Of a stretch of DNA of 64,000 nt, positions 34,173 to 42,623 are shown in pieces. Made by a program: the position numbers and the translations under genes. The DNA comes from Cupriavidus plantarum (GTDB lineage: Bacteria > Pseudomonadota > Gammaproteobacteria > Burkholderiales > Burkholderiaceae). A model generated the notes under the pieces. The model was given only the letters and a program-made list of their open reading frames with translations, did not search any database and was not told where the DNA came from. The DNA lies in the NCBI RefSeq assembly GCF_905397285.1, contig NZ_CAJPUX010000004.1, positions 372,001-436,000 of the forward strand, in the 5' to 3' direction. Position 1 is the stretch's first letter; each line of letters starts with the position of its first letter.

Positions 34173-35417
34173 TCAGCTCTCGGCAACCGCCTGCCCCGGG
34201 CCTTTGGCGGTCACCGTCCCATGTCCGATCGCACTGAACACGTAAGGTACGAGCGCGACGATCACGATCACTGCGGCGGTGCCGAAGATCACGCCGTAGG
34301 CCGTAGCGTTCGGCCACATGCGGTCGTGGCCGACGTTCGCGAGCACGCCGAACCCCCACGACGTGAGCGCCGAGCCGAGGAATACGAAGGAGTTCAGCAC
34401 GCCTAACCCGCGCCCGCGCTTGGCGGCCGGCAGCAGGCCGCGGCCCTGCGCCATGACCAGCGGGTGCAGCATGCCGATGGTCGTCAACAGCCCCATGCAG
34501 GCGACGCTCTGCGCCACCCCCTGCCCCGGCCAGATCGCCAGCAGCACGGCACCACAGGTCGCGAAGCATGCCCAGCCGAGGATCGTCTGCTTGAGCGATG
34601 TGCGCCGGACCAGCACGGGCAACAGGAACGCCGTGGCAAACCCCGTCAGGCTCAGCAGCGTCAGCGCGACGCCCCGAGGGCCGGCGGCGAGTCCGTACAC
34701 GTTCGCCAGATACGGTCCACTCCAGGCATTGCGGAACGCGGTGCCCGCGGCCATCGCCACGCACAGTGGAATCAGCAGCCAGAGCGAACGCATGCCAAGC
34801 AGGCGCGCGCTGTCGATGAGCATGCCGCCCATCGGGGCATGGCGCGCGTCGGCGTGGCCGGTGTCGCGCACGTGGCGCCAGACGCCATAACACGCGACGA
34901 CCATGCAGACCGCGGAGATACCCATCGCGTAGCGCCAGCCGATCCATTGAGACATCCAGCCCAGCGGTGCCGTCGCGCACAGTGCGCCGATCATGCCCAT
35001 CGCGTTCGACCGGCTGACCTCGCGCATATACCGTTTCTCGTCCAAATGCTCCGACGCGAAATGCATCAACCCCATGAACACCGGCGCGCAGGCCAGGCCA
35101 AGGCCGATCTGCGCGAGCATGGCCGCGCCGCCACCCGGTGCGACGACGAACATGATCGAGGAAATCGCGCCCACGCCGAGCAGCAGCGCGGTGGGGCGGC
35201 CGACGCCGTAGCGGTCGAACGCCAGTCCCACTGGAATCTGCGCGGCCGCGAACGCGAGGAAGAAGCACGACGACAACGCCCCGAAGCCCGCTGGCGACAA
35301 CGCGAAATCGTGCTGGAGTTCGGGCGCGATGACCGCGAGGCAACTGCGATAGAACTGGCTTAGCACGAACGCGAACGTCAGCAGCGCGATGCCGCGATCG
35401 GCATCGGACGGTCTCAT
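34173..35417 (-). CDS. MFS transporter (ACS/sugar-phosphate-like)
   Basis: The protein is 414 residues from ATG at 35417; a GTG at 35492 would add 25 residues, and neither start has a clear ribosome-binding site. Twelve membrane segments are visible, with the MFS loop motif GLAFDRYGVGRPTALLLG after span 2 and FGALSSCFFLAFAAAQIPVG before it. The family imports or exports organic anions or small metabolites. It lies 53 bases upstream of the histidine phosphatase gene on the same strand, possibly cotranscribed. Substrate unknown. Confidence 0.85.
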   Translation of the reverse strand: MRPSDADRGIALLTFAFVLSQFYRSCLAVIAPELQHDFALSPAGFGALSSCFFLAFAAAQIPVGLAFDRYGVGRPTALLLGVGAISSIMFVVAPGGGAAMLAQIGLGLACAPVFMGLMHFASEHLDEKRYMREVSRSNAMGMIGALCATAPLGWMSQWIGWRYAMGISAVCMVVACYGVWRHVRDTGHADARHAPMGGMLIDSARLLGMRSLWLLIPLCVAMAAGTAFRNAWSGPYLANVYGLAAGPRGVALTLLSLTGFATAFLLPVLVRRTSLKQTILGWACFATCGAVLLAIWPGQGVAQSVACMGLLTTIGMLHPLVMAQGRGLLPAAKRGRGLGVLNSFVFLGSALTSWGFGVLANVGHDRMWPNATAYGVIFGTAAVIVIVALVPYVFSAIGHGTVTAKGPGQAVAES

Positions 35418-35626
35418 CGCGGCAACGGGGTCGGGGTGCGCACGGGCACGGGAAGGGGCCTCGGAAACTGCGGGCGTTGGGGGACGCTTCACGGTCCGAT
35501 CTCTGGCCGGATTGTTCAACTTGCACTCTCTTGTCGGAATCCCACCATGCAGCGATTCGATCGTTCTGCACGGCAGGCGCGAGTTCGGGCTCGCGGATGG
35601 AGCGCCAATTCTACCCGCGCCGGGGC

Positions 35627-35836
35627 TCAGGCCAGAAAGCGCTTCCATTCATCGTGGCCATCGTCGCCGTCGGCGACCAGCACGATGGCCTGGCGGCATC
35701 GTTCGCACCGGTAGAGATGGGCGCTGCCTTGCGAAGCCGTCGCAAGCGTAGCCGCTTTCACTAGGTACGCATGGGGCGGAACGTGGCCGGGGCGGCCAAT
35801 AAGCCGCATGCAAAGCTCGCACGGATGCCTGGACAT
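35627..35836 (-). CDS. 69-residue CxxC-CxxC putative zinc-ribbon protein
   Basis: The start is ATG at 35836, because GGAG lies seven bases upstream; a longer 85-residue version from 35884 lacks such a site. Two CxxC pairs (CELC near the N-terminus and CERC about 40 residues later) suggest a single structural zinc site. The remainder is unremarkable, with an acidic GDDGHDEW segment near the C-terminus. I recognise no family. It precedes the MFS gene on the same strand by about 200 bases. Confidence 0.6.
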   Translation of the reverse strand: MSRHPCELCMRLIGRPGHVPPHAYLVKAATLATASQGSAHLYRCERCRQAIVLVADGDDGHDEWKRFLA

Positions 35837-35930
35837 GACTGCACTCCACTGCCTCTCGCGGCACAAATTGCTGCGCCGCAACACAAATTCAGTATAGGAG
35901 CCGCCGCTTTCGAATCAAATGTCGCCCTGC

Positions 35931-35963
35931 AAAAAAGAACGCCCTCGCGAGGAGGGCGTTCTT
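35931..35963 (-). terminator. Intrinsic terminator of the FKBP gene
   Basis: A perfect 12-bp stem AAGAACGCCCTC / GAGGGCGTTCTT (35935-35946 and 35952-35963) with a 5-base loop is followed on the minus strand by TTTTTT. It lies 24 bases past the FKBP stop. Confidence 0.88.
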
Positions 35964-35986
35964 TGGTTACGGATGAAGACAGCGTA

Positions 35987-36391
35987 TCAGCTGCCGATGC
36001 CGAGCAGTTCCACTTCGAAGTTCAGGGTCGCGTTCGGCGGGATCGCGCCCGGCACGCCGCGCGCGCCATAGGCGGTGGAGGCCGGGCAGGTGAGCTTGGC
36101 CTTGCCGCCGACCTGCATCTTCTGCACGCCCTCGGTCCAGCATGGGATGACGCGATTGAGCGGGAACGAGATCGGCTGGCCGCGCTTGTACGAGCTGTCG
36201 AATTCGGTGCCGTCGGTAAGCGTGCCGCGGTAATGGACCTTGACGGTGTCCGTGGCCTTCGGCGATGCGCCCGTGCCCTTGGTCAGATGCTGGATCGTCA
36301 TGCCGGAAGGCAGCGTCTCCGGCGCGGACGGCTGGGCGTGCGCGGCGCCGGCCAGGGCCAGCGCCGCGATAACGAACGAGAGTTTCTTCAT
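35987..36391 (-). CDS. Periplasmic FKBP-type peptidyl-prolyl isomerase
   Basis: The protein is 134 residues from ATG at 36391. A signal peptide (KKLSFVIAALALAGAAHA) is followed by a single FKBP domain: VKVHYRGTLTDGTEFDSSYK, PISFPLNRVIPCWTEGVQKM and AYGARGVPGAIPPNATLNFE. It catalyses cis-trans isomerisation of prolyl bonds in the periplasm. The upstream extension to 36460 is rejected since it would bury the signal peptide. It has its own strong terminator. Confidence 0.93.
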   Translation of the reverse strand: MKKLSFVIAALALAGAAHAQPSAPETLPSGMTIQHLTKGTGASPKATDTVKVHYRGTLTDGTEFDSSYKRGQPISFPLNRVIPCWTEGVQKMQVGGKAKLTCPASTAYGARGVPGAIPPNATLNFEVELLGIGS

Positions 36392-36535
36392 GAGTAGCTT
36401 CGGTGTCGAGTCGAAGTAGGAGGAAAACACGAGTGTACCCCGTTCGATCGTGCGTTCCACGGTGCTTGGCTTCGGGGGCGGCTATCGTTAGCATTTGCGT
36501 CGTCACCCCCTCACCTCACAGGACTTCCCCCGTTT

Positions 36536-37267
36536 ATGGAGCCACGCCACGCAGAGCTGACCAAGGCGCTCATTCAGGACATCACCAGCGGCGTCTATCC
36601 GGTCGGCTCCAGCCTGCCCGGCGAACTCGAGCTTGCCGACAAGTACGGCGTGAGCCGCGGCACCGTCCGGGTCGCGCTCACGCGCATCCAGGAATTGGGC
36701 ATGGTCTCGCGCAAGAAGCGCGCGGGCACGCGCGTGGAAGCTTCGGCACCGCAATCGGGCGAGTACATGCCGCGCCTGTCGTCCATCGAGGAGCTCGCGC
36801 AGTACGGTGCCGCCACCGCGCGCAGAATCCATGGCGCGCACGATGTGGTCATGGACGTCGACATGGCAAGGCATCTCGGCTGCCCGCCCGGCTCTCGGTG
36901 GCTGCACATCCCCACGTCGCGTACGAATCCAGCCGCCCCCGATCATCCGGTCGCCTGGTCCGATGTCTATGTGACGGCCGACGACGGCACGAAGATCAAG
37001 GGCAAGCTCAAGACGTCGCAGGGTCTCATCTGCGAACTGGTCGGCCAGACTTCGGGCCGCGTGGTGAAAGAGATTCATCAGACCGTTCGCGCGATTGGCA
37101 TCCCCGCGGCGCTTGCCCGCACGCTCGGGACGGAGCCTGGCGCCTATGCGTTGGAGTTCGTGCGGCGCTACTACGATCAATCGGACCGCCTGTTCGAAGT
37201 GGTGGTCAGCGTGCATCCCGCCGACCGTTTTTCCTATTCGACCGTCTTGCAGCGTCAGAGCCTCTGA
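36536..37267 (+). CDS. GntR/HutC-type regulator with UTRA domain
   Basis: This 243-residue protein has an N-terminal winged helix (LTKALIQDITSGVYPVGSSL, PGELELADKYGVSRGTVR) and a C-terminal UTRA ligand domain (about 85-240). HutC-subfamily proteins are usually repressors released by a metabolite of the adjacent operon. The fumarase-type gene follows on the same strand, and an 18-bp palindrome lies between them. The ATG has an AGGA sequence upstream. Confidence 0.9.
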   Translation: MEPRHAELTKALIQDITSGVYPVGSSLPGELELADKYGVSRGTVRVALTRIQELGMVSRKKRAGTRVEASAPQSGEYMPRLSSIEELAQYGAATARRIHGAHDVVMDVDMARHLGCPPGSRWLHIPTSRTNPAAPDHPVAWSDVYVTADDGTKIKGKLKTSQGLICELVGQTSGRVVKEIHQTVRAIGIPAALARTLGTEPGAYALEFVRRYYDQSDRLFEVVVSVHPADRFSYSTVLQRQSL

Positions 37268-37318
37268 ATCGGACCGGCTTCCGGACGGTGCAACTTTCGC
37301 GCGGCGCCGCTTTGTGTC

Positions 37319-37336
37319 AATATGTTCAAACATATT
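37319..37336. promoter_or_regulatory. 18-bp perfect palindrome, candidate GntR operator
   Basis: AATATGTT-CA-AACATATT has 8-base arms around a 2-base centre. It overlaps the ATG at 37322 at the head of the fumarase-type ORF, supporting a downstream start, and it follows the GntR gene by 51 bases. Confidence 0.6.
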
Positions 37337-37360
37337 CCGCAGAGAATGCCGGGGCCCCGC

Positions 37361-38857
37361 ATGACCGTCGTATTTCAGGAAGACATCGCCGACAGCGTCG
37401 CCGATGCGCTGCAATTCGTCAGCTATTACCATCCCGCCGATTTCGTCGAGGCATTGCGCCGCGCGTGGGAAGCGGAACCGCCCGGCGCGGCGCGCAGCGC
37501 CCTGACGCAATTGCTCGTAAACAGCCGCATGGCCGCGCGCGGGCATCGGCCCATCTGCCAGGACACCGGTGTCGCGCAGGTCTTCCTTCGCGTCGGCATG
37601 GACGTGCGGTTGGCCACGCGCGATGGCAGCGCGCTGCGCAGCCTGCAGGACGTGGTCAACGACGGCGTGCGGCGTGCCTATACACTGGCTGACAACCCTC
37701 TGCGCGCGACAATGGTCGGCTCGCCGCTCGGCGCGCGTCGCAACACGGGCGACAACACGCCCGGCTTCGTCGATGTCGAACTGGTCACAGGCGATACCGT
37801 CGAGATGATCGTCGTCGCCAAGGGCGGCGGGGGCGACGTGAAAGCGAAATTCGCCACGCTCAATCCGAGCGATTCGCTCGTCGACTGGATCATCGACGCG
37901 ATTCCGCAGATGGGCGCCGGCTGGTGCCCGCCTGGCGTGCTGGGCGTGGGCATCGGCGGCACGCCCGAGCAGGCGATGCGCGCCGCCAAGCAATCGCTGT
38001 TCGCGCCGGTCGACATCCACACCATCCGCGCGCGTGGCGCGAACGATGACGTCGAGGCGCTGCGGCTGGAGCTGCATGACCGCATCAACGCGCTCGGCAT
38101 CGGCGCACAAGGCCTCGGCGGGCTGACCACAGTACTCGACGTCAAGGTCGGCGCGCTGCCGAGTCATGCAGCCGCGTTGCCCGTTGCCCTGATTCCGAAC
38201 TGCGCGGCCACACGCTTCGTCCGTTGCACGCTCGACGGCTCCGGCCCCGCGACATTCGAGCCGCCCGATCCCGCTATCTGGCGCGATATCCCAGATACGA
38301 TGCCCACGGAGGCGGATGCCCTCGTCGTCGACCTCGATACGCTGACCGCCGATACCGTTGCGCGGTGGAAAGTGGGACAGACGCTGCGTCTGCGCGGCAG
38401 GCTGCTGACCGCGCGCGATGCCGCGCACAAGCGATTGATGGCGATGCTCGACGCGGGCGACCCACTCCCGGTGTCACTGCGCGACCGTGCGGTCTACTAC
38501 GTGGGTCCGGTCGATCCCGTGGGCGATGAAGCGGTGGGCCCCGCCGGTCCGACCACCGCCACGCGCATGGACAAGTTCCTGCCGCGACTGCTCGCCGAGA
38601 CAGGTCTGCGTGTGATGGTGGGCAAGGCCGAACGGGGCCCGGCCGCCATCGACGCGATTCGCGACAACGGCGCGGCCTACCTCACGGCGGTGGGCGGTGC
38701 GGCCTACCTGATCTCCAAAGCCATACGCAAGTCGCGCGTTGTGGCGTTTCCCGACCTCGGCATGGAAGCGATGTACGAATTCGAGGTCGAGGACATGCCC
38801 GTCACTGTGGCCGTCGATGCGCGCGGACGCTCCATCCACACGGTGTTCCAGCGCTGA
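37361..38857 (+). CDS. Class I (4Fe-4S) fumarate hydratase-family enzyme
   Basis: The protein is 498 residues from ATG at 37361; the ORF opens at 37322, but that codon lies inside the operator-like palindrome. It has FumA-type alpha and beta regions in one chain. Candidate cluster cysteines are in PICQDTGVAQV, GAGWCPPGVLGVGIGGT and IPNCAATRFV; the C-terminal part has RDRAVYYVGPVDP and VGGAAYLISKAI. The family includes fumarases, tartrate dehydratases and mesaconate hydratases. Regulation by a dedicated GntR protein and the nearby sugar-acid genes make a non-fumarate dicarboxylate plausible. No true promoter can be assigned. Confidence 0.88.
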   Translation: MTVVFQEDIADSVADALQFVSYYHPADFVEALRRAWEAEPPGAARSALTQLLVNSRMAARGHRPICQDTGVAQVFLRVGMDVRLATRDGSALRSLQDVVNDGVRRAYTLADNPLRATMVGSPLGARRNTGDNTPGFVDVELVTGDTVEMIVVAKGGGGDVKAKFATLNPSDSLVDWIIDAIPQMGAGWCPPGVLGVGIGGTPEQAMRAAKQSLFAPVDIHTIRARGANDDVEALRLELHDRINALGIGAQGLGGLTTVLDVKVGALPSHAAALPVALIPNCAATRFVRCTLDGSGPATFEPPDPAIWRDIPDTMPTEADALVVDLDTLTADTVARWKVGQTLRLRGRLLTARDAAHKRLMAMLDAGDPLPVSLRDRAVYYVGPVDPVGDEAVGPAGPTTATRMDKFLPRLLAETGLRVMVGKAERGPAAIDAIRDNGAAYLTAVGGAAYLISKAIRKSRVVAFPDLGMEAMYEFEVEDMPVTVAVDARGRSIHTVFQR

Positions 38858-38879
38858 CGTGTGCCGACGTGTGCTGGCG

Positions 38880-39812
38880 TCAGGCGAGGGCCGCGCGCGG
38901 ATCATGCCGCGCCAGGCGGCGCAGCAAGTGATCGACTTCGGCGCGCGCGGTGGCCGACATCGCGGCTGCGGGCTTGCGCTGCGCGGCCGAGGTCAGCAAG
39001 CCGCGCCGCATCATCACGTACTTGCGCACGGCAAGACCCGCGCCCGGCTGCTGCTCGTAGCGCAGCAGCGGCAGATGCGCATCGAACAGGTCGTGCGCGG
39101 CCTCGCGCTCCCCCGCCGCGTTCAGCCGCACGACGTCGCAGAGCATGTCGGGGAAACAGTAGCCCGTGTTCGCGCCATCGGCACCGCGCTCCACCTCGTA
39201 GTCGAGGAACAGGCCGTTGTTGCCGCACAGGATCGAGATATGGCGCATCGAGCCGTCCTTCTCGAAGCCGCGCAGCGTGGAAATCTTCTCGAGCCCGGGC
39301 CAGTCTTCATGCTTGAGCATGGCGCATGACGGCAGTTCGGTGACGATGCGGCGGATCACGCCGGGTGTCATCTGCACCGAGAACGTCAGCGGATAGTCCT
39401 GGATCACGAACGGCACGTCGTCGCCGATCGCTTCCACGGCCTGCCGGTAGTAGCCGACGATCTGATCGTCCGTGCGCAGCGTATTGGGCGGCGCGATCAT
39501 CACGCCCGCGGCACCGCGGTCCATGACTTCACGCGTCAGGGCGCGCATCGCCGCGAAGCCGGGTGCGGATACGCCCACCACCACGGGCAGCGCGCCGGCA
39601 CGCTGGATCATGCGTGCGGCGACATCGACCGACTCCGCGTGTTCGAGCTTCGGTGCTTCGCCGAGCTGGCCGAGCACCGTGATCCCGGTGGCCCCGCATT
39701 CGAGATAGAAGTCGGTGAGGCGATCGATCGACGCGGTGTCGATGCTGCCGTCGTCGAGGAACGGCGTGGGTGCAATCGGGAATACGCCCTTGGCGTCGGG
39801 GGTCAGCAGCAT
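38880..39812 (-). CDS. DapA/N-acetylneuraminate-lyase-family aldolase or dehydratase
   Basis: This 310-residue TIM-barrel protein has family landmarks: GVFPIAPTPFLDDGSID, GQLGEAPKLEHAE in place of the usual GTTGE, the catalytic Tyr in IQDYPLT and the Schiff-base Lys in CAMLKHEDWPG. Such enzymes include dihydrodipicolinate synthase, 2-keto-3-deoxy-sugar-acid aldolases and dehydratases. With an IlvD/Edd dehydratase encoded nearby, a role in breaking down a 2-keto-3-deoxy acid is likely. A GGAGAG site precedes the ATG. It is divergent from a LysR gene with a 50-base spacer. Confidence 0.9.
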   Translation of the reverse strand: MLLTPDAKGVFPIAPTPFLDDGSIDTASIDRLTDFYLECGATGITVLGQLGEAPKLEHAESVDVAARMIQRAGALPVVVGVSAPGFAAMRALTREVMDRGAAGVMIAPPNTLRTDDQIVGYYRQAVEAIGDDVPFVIQDYPLTFSVQMTPGVIRRIVTELPSCAMLKHEDWPGLEKISTLRGFEKDGSMRHISILCGNNGLFLDYEVERGADGANTGYCFPDMLCDVVRLNAAGEREAAHDLFDAHLPLLRYEQQPGAGLAVRKYVMMRRGLLTSAAQRKPAAAMSATARAEVDHLLRRLARHDPRAALA

Positions 39813-39862
39813 GGTCTCTCCTGAAGGTAGGTAATGCCGTCCGAACTTGTTAACATGGCGGC

Positions 39863-40819
39863 ATGGATGTCCGATTCCTGCAAAGCTTCGTCACGGTCGT
39901 CGATGTGGGTTCCCTCGCGGAAGCCGCGCGCCGGCTCGACCTGACACCCGCCGCCATCGCCGCGCGCCTTCACGCGCTGGAGGAAGAGCTCGGCGTGCCG
40001 CTCGTGCGGCGCGCGGGCCGTTCCGTCGTCCCCACCGAGGCGGGCATCCGCATCCTCGACCGCGCGCGGCAGGTCATCCGCGACATCCGCGACATGGGCT
40101 CGGTCGCCTCCGGCGATGCGTCGCTCGGCGAATTCCGGCTCGGGTCGTTCGTCACGGCGATGGGGAGCATCGTACCGCCGTTGCTCGGACAACTCTATCG
40201 CCGTCATCCCAACGTCAACCTGTTCGTCAAACCCGGACGCTCCATCGAACTGTGCGAGAGCCTCACGCGCGGCGAACTCGATGCGGCCATCGTGGTGGAG
40301 CCGCAGTTCGCCGTGGCCAAAGGTTATCAATGGGTGGAGTTCATGGCGGAACCCCTCGTGGTGGTCGCGCCGGCCGCGATGGCGGGGCGCGATCCGCACG
40401 AGCTGCTCGCCAGCGAGCATTTCATCCGCTACGACCGCTCCGTGCTCGGTGGCCAGCTCGCGGACCGGTACCTGCGCGATCATGGCATCCGGCCAAGGCA
40501 GCGGCTCGAAGTGGATGGGCTGATGGTCATCGCCGCGCTCGTGGGCGAAGGGCTTGGCGTGGCTCTCGTGCCCGACTGGCGGCCGATGTGGGATGCCGGC
40601 CTTGGCATCGCGCGCTGCCCGCTGCCCGACCGCGCCCCGGTCCGGCGCGTGGGCCTGATCTGGTCGACGCACGGGCCGCGCGCCACGCTGGCCGAGGCAC
40701 TGCTGGCCGAAGCGCGCGCGCTGTTCGAGACCCCGCTGTTCGAGACCCCGTTCGACCCTCACTCTGGCGTCTTGCCACGAGACTCGGGCAAGCGCAGAAA
40801 GTCGAAGTCAACGCCCTGA
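39863..40819 (+). CDS. LysR-type transcriptional regulator
   Basis: This 318-residue protein opens with MDVRFLQSFVTVVDVGSLAE and has the HTH segment DLTPAAIAARLHALEEELG, then a substrate-binding domain. It is divergent from the DapA-family gene, its probable target. The last 61 bases overlap the 3' end of the convergent ilvD-family gene. The C-terminal end contains a 15-bp tandem duplication (LFETPLFETP). Confidence 0.92.
   Translation: MDVRFLQSFVTVVDVGSLAEAARRLDLTPAAIAARLHALEEELGVPLVRRAGRSVVPTEAGIRILDRARQVIRDIRDMGSVASGDASLGEFRLGSFVTAMGSIVPPLLGQLYRRHPNVNLFVKPGRSIELCESLTRGELDAAIVVEPQFAVAKGYQWVEFMAEPLVVVAPAAMAGRDPHELLASEHFIRYDRSVLGGQLADRYLRDHGIRPRQRLEVDGLMVIAALVGEGLGVALVPDWRPMWDAGLGIARCPLPDRAPVRRVGLIWSTHGPRATLAEALLAEARALFETPLFETPFDPHSGVLPRDSGKRRKSKSTP
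40721..40750. repeat. 15-bp tandem duplication in the LysR gene
   Basis: CTGTTCGAGACCCCG occurs twice without a spacer, duplicating LFETP near the C-terminus and staying in frame. It lies just before the overlap with the convergent dehydratase gene. Confidence 0.9.
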
Positions 40820-42531
40820 TCGGCCTGCGTCACGGTCTGCAGGAACAGCTTCAGGTAACCGCGCGAAGCGCTGGGCTCCACGATCGGGGATGCTTCCCGG
40901 CGCCGTCGCAGTTCGTCGTCCGGGACCAGCAGGCTCAGCTCGCGCCGGCTCACGCTCAAACGGATGCGATCGCCGGTTCGCACCAGGGCGAGCGGGCCGC
41001 CGACCGCGGCTTCCGGCGTCACGTGCAGCACCACCGTGCCGAACGCCGTGCCGCTCATGCGGCCATCCGAGATCCGCACCATGTCCTTTACGCCCTTGCG
41101 CGCGAGCTTGCGCGGGATGGGAATGTAGCCGGCCTCGGGCATGCCCGGGGCCCCCTTGGGGCCGATGTTGCGCAGCACGAGGATGTCCTCGGCGTTGACG
41201 TCGAGATCGTCGAGGTCGATGCGCTCGACGAGGTCCTGCGAGTTCTCGAACACGACGACGCGGCCCTCGTGCTCCATCAGCTTCGCGTCGGCGGCCGACT
41301 GCTTGATAATCGCGCCGCCCGGTGCGAGATTGCCGTTCAGCACGGCGATGCCACCCTGCGGATAGATAGGATCCTGGATCGACCGCACCACGTCCTGCTG
41401 GAACGGCTCGCCCGCCGCGTCGATTTCCTCGCCCAGCGTGCGGCCCGTCACCGTGAGCGCGTCAAGACGCAGCAACGGCTTCAGTTCACGCAGCAGCGTG
41501 GCCATGCCGCCGGCCTTGTGGAAATCCTCCATGTAGTGCTGGCCCGTCGGCTTGAGGTCCAGCAGCACGGGCGTCTCGCGGCCCATGCGGTCGAGCGCCT
41601 GCATGTCGATGTCGAGGCCCATGCGGCCCGCGATCGCGGCCAGATGCACGATGCCATTGGTCGAGCCGCCGATCGACAGCAGCACGCGCATCGCGTTCTC
41701 GAACGCGGCGGGGGTCAAAATGCGATCGATGGTGAGACGCTCCTTCGCCATCTCCACCGCGCGCGCGCCGGTGAGTTCGGCCATGCGGATGCGGTCGGCC
41801 GTGACGGCGGGAGGCGTCGCCGAGCCGGGCAGGCTCATGCCCATCGCCTCGGCCAGGCAGGCCATCGTGCTGGCCGTGCCCATCACCGAACAGGTGCCCA
41901 CGCTGGCGACCAGCTGGTTGTTGACCTGGCCCGTCTCCTGCTCGTCGATCTCCCCCGCGCGGAACTTGCCCCAATAGCGGCGGCAGTCCGTGCAGGCGCC
42001 GACGCGTTCGCTGCGGTGCGAACCGGTCAGCATGGCGCCGGTGACCAGCTGGATGGCGGGCACGCCGGCCGAGGCCGCGCCCATCAGCTGCGCGGGCACG
42101 GTCTTGTCGCAGCCGCCGATCAGCACCACGGCGTCCATCGGCTGGGCGCGGATCATTTCCTCCGTGTCCATCGACATCAGGTTGCGCAGGTACATGCTCG
42201 TCGGCGCGGCGAAGCTCTCGTGCACGGAAATCGTCGGGAACGGCATTGGCAGGCCGCCCGCGAGCATGATGCCGCGCTTCACGGCCTCGATGAGCTGCGG
42301 CATGTTGCCGTGGCACGGGTTATAGGCGCTGCCCGTGTCGGCGATGCCGATCACGGGACGGTCCAGCGCGCTGTCCGTATAGCCCGACCCCTTGATGAAG
42401 GCCTTGCGCAGGAACAGCGAGAAGCCCAGGTCGCCGTAGTTGGTCAGCCCCTTGCGCAGGCCGCTGGCATTGCCTACCGGCTGGCCTTGCTGGGCGTTGT
42501 CTTTGGTGGGGTCTTTCGGTTTCTGGGTCAT
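40759..42531 (-). CDS. IlvD/Edd-family dehydratase, sugar-acid type
   Basis: This 590-residue Fe-S dehydratase has the cluster-cysteine blocks GSAYNPCHGNMP, VLIGGCDKTVPA and GTCSVMGTASTM, and the C-terminal GPKGAPGMPEAG and ISDGRMSGTAFG. The family covers dihydroxyacid dehydratase, phosphogluconate dehydratase and aldonate (for example arabonate) dehydratases. The ACTDCRRYWGKFRAGEID segment and the neighbouring DapA-family gene favour an aldonate dehydratase rather than branched-chain biosynthesis. It lies 92 bases downstream of a tctC gene, probably in one unit. Confidence 0.9.
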   Translation of the reverse strand: MTQKPKDPTKDNAQQGQPVGNASGLRKGLTNYGDLGFSLFLRKAFIKGSGYTDSALDRPVIGIADTGSAYNPCHGNMPQLIEAVKRGIMLAGGLPMPFPTISVHESFAAPTSMYLRNLMSMDTEEMIRAQPMDAVVLIGGCDKTVPAQLMGAASAGVPAIQLVTGAMLTGSHRSERVGACTDCRRYWGKFRAGEIDEQETGQVNNQLVASVGTCSVMGTASTMACLAEAMGMSLPGSATPPAVTADRIRMAELTGARAVEMAKERLTIDRILTPAAFENAMRVLLSIGGSTNGIVHLAAIAGRMGLDIDMQALDRMGRETPVLLDLKPTGQHYMEDFHKAGGMATLLRELKPLLRLDALTVTGRTLGEEIDAAGEPFQQDVVRSIQDPIYPQGGIAVLNGNLAPGGAIIKQSAADAKLMEHEGRVVVFENSQDLVERIDLDDLDVNAEDILVLRNIGPKGAPGMPEAGYIPIPRKLARKGVKDMVRISDGRMSGTAFGTVVLHVTPEAAVGGPLALVRTGDRIRLSVSRRELSLLVPDDELRRRREASPIVEPSASRGYLKLFLQTVTQADQGVDFDFLRLPESRGKTPE

Positions 42532-42623
42532 GATGATGTGCAGGCTTTCTTCAGCGATACGAAAATCGAAATCTCACGCGGCGACAGTGGTGGCGGCGGT
42601 GGTGGCGTCAGTGGCCGGGTCGG

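Noticed and set aside
33547-35571. 674-residue fusion ending in a histidine phosphatase
   Set aside because: The upstream part is a shadow of the MFS gene; ATG at 34119 has a ribosome-binding site and begins a signal peptide.
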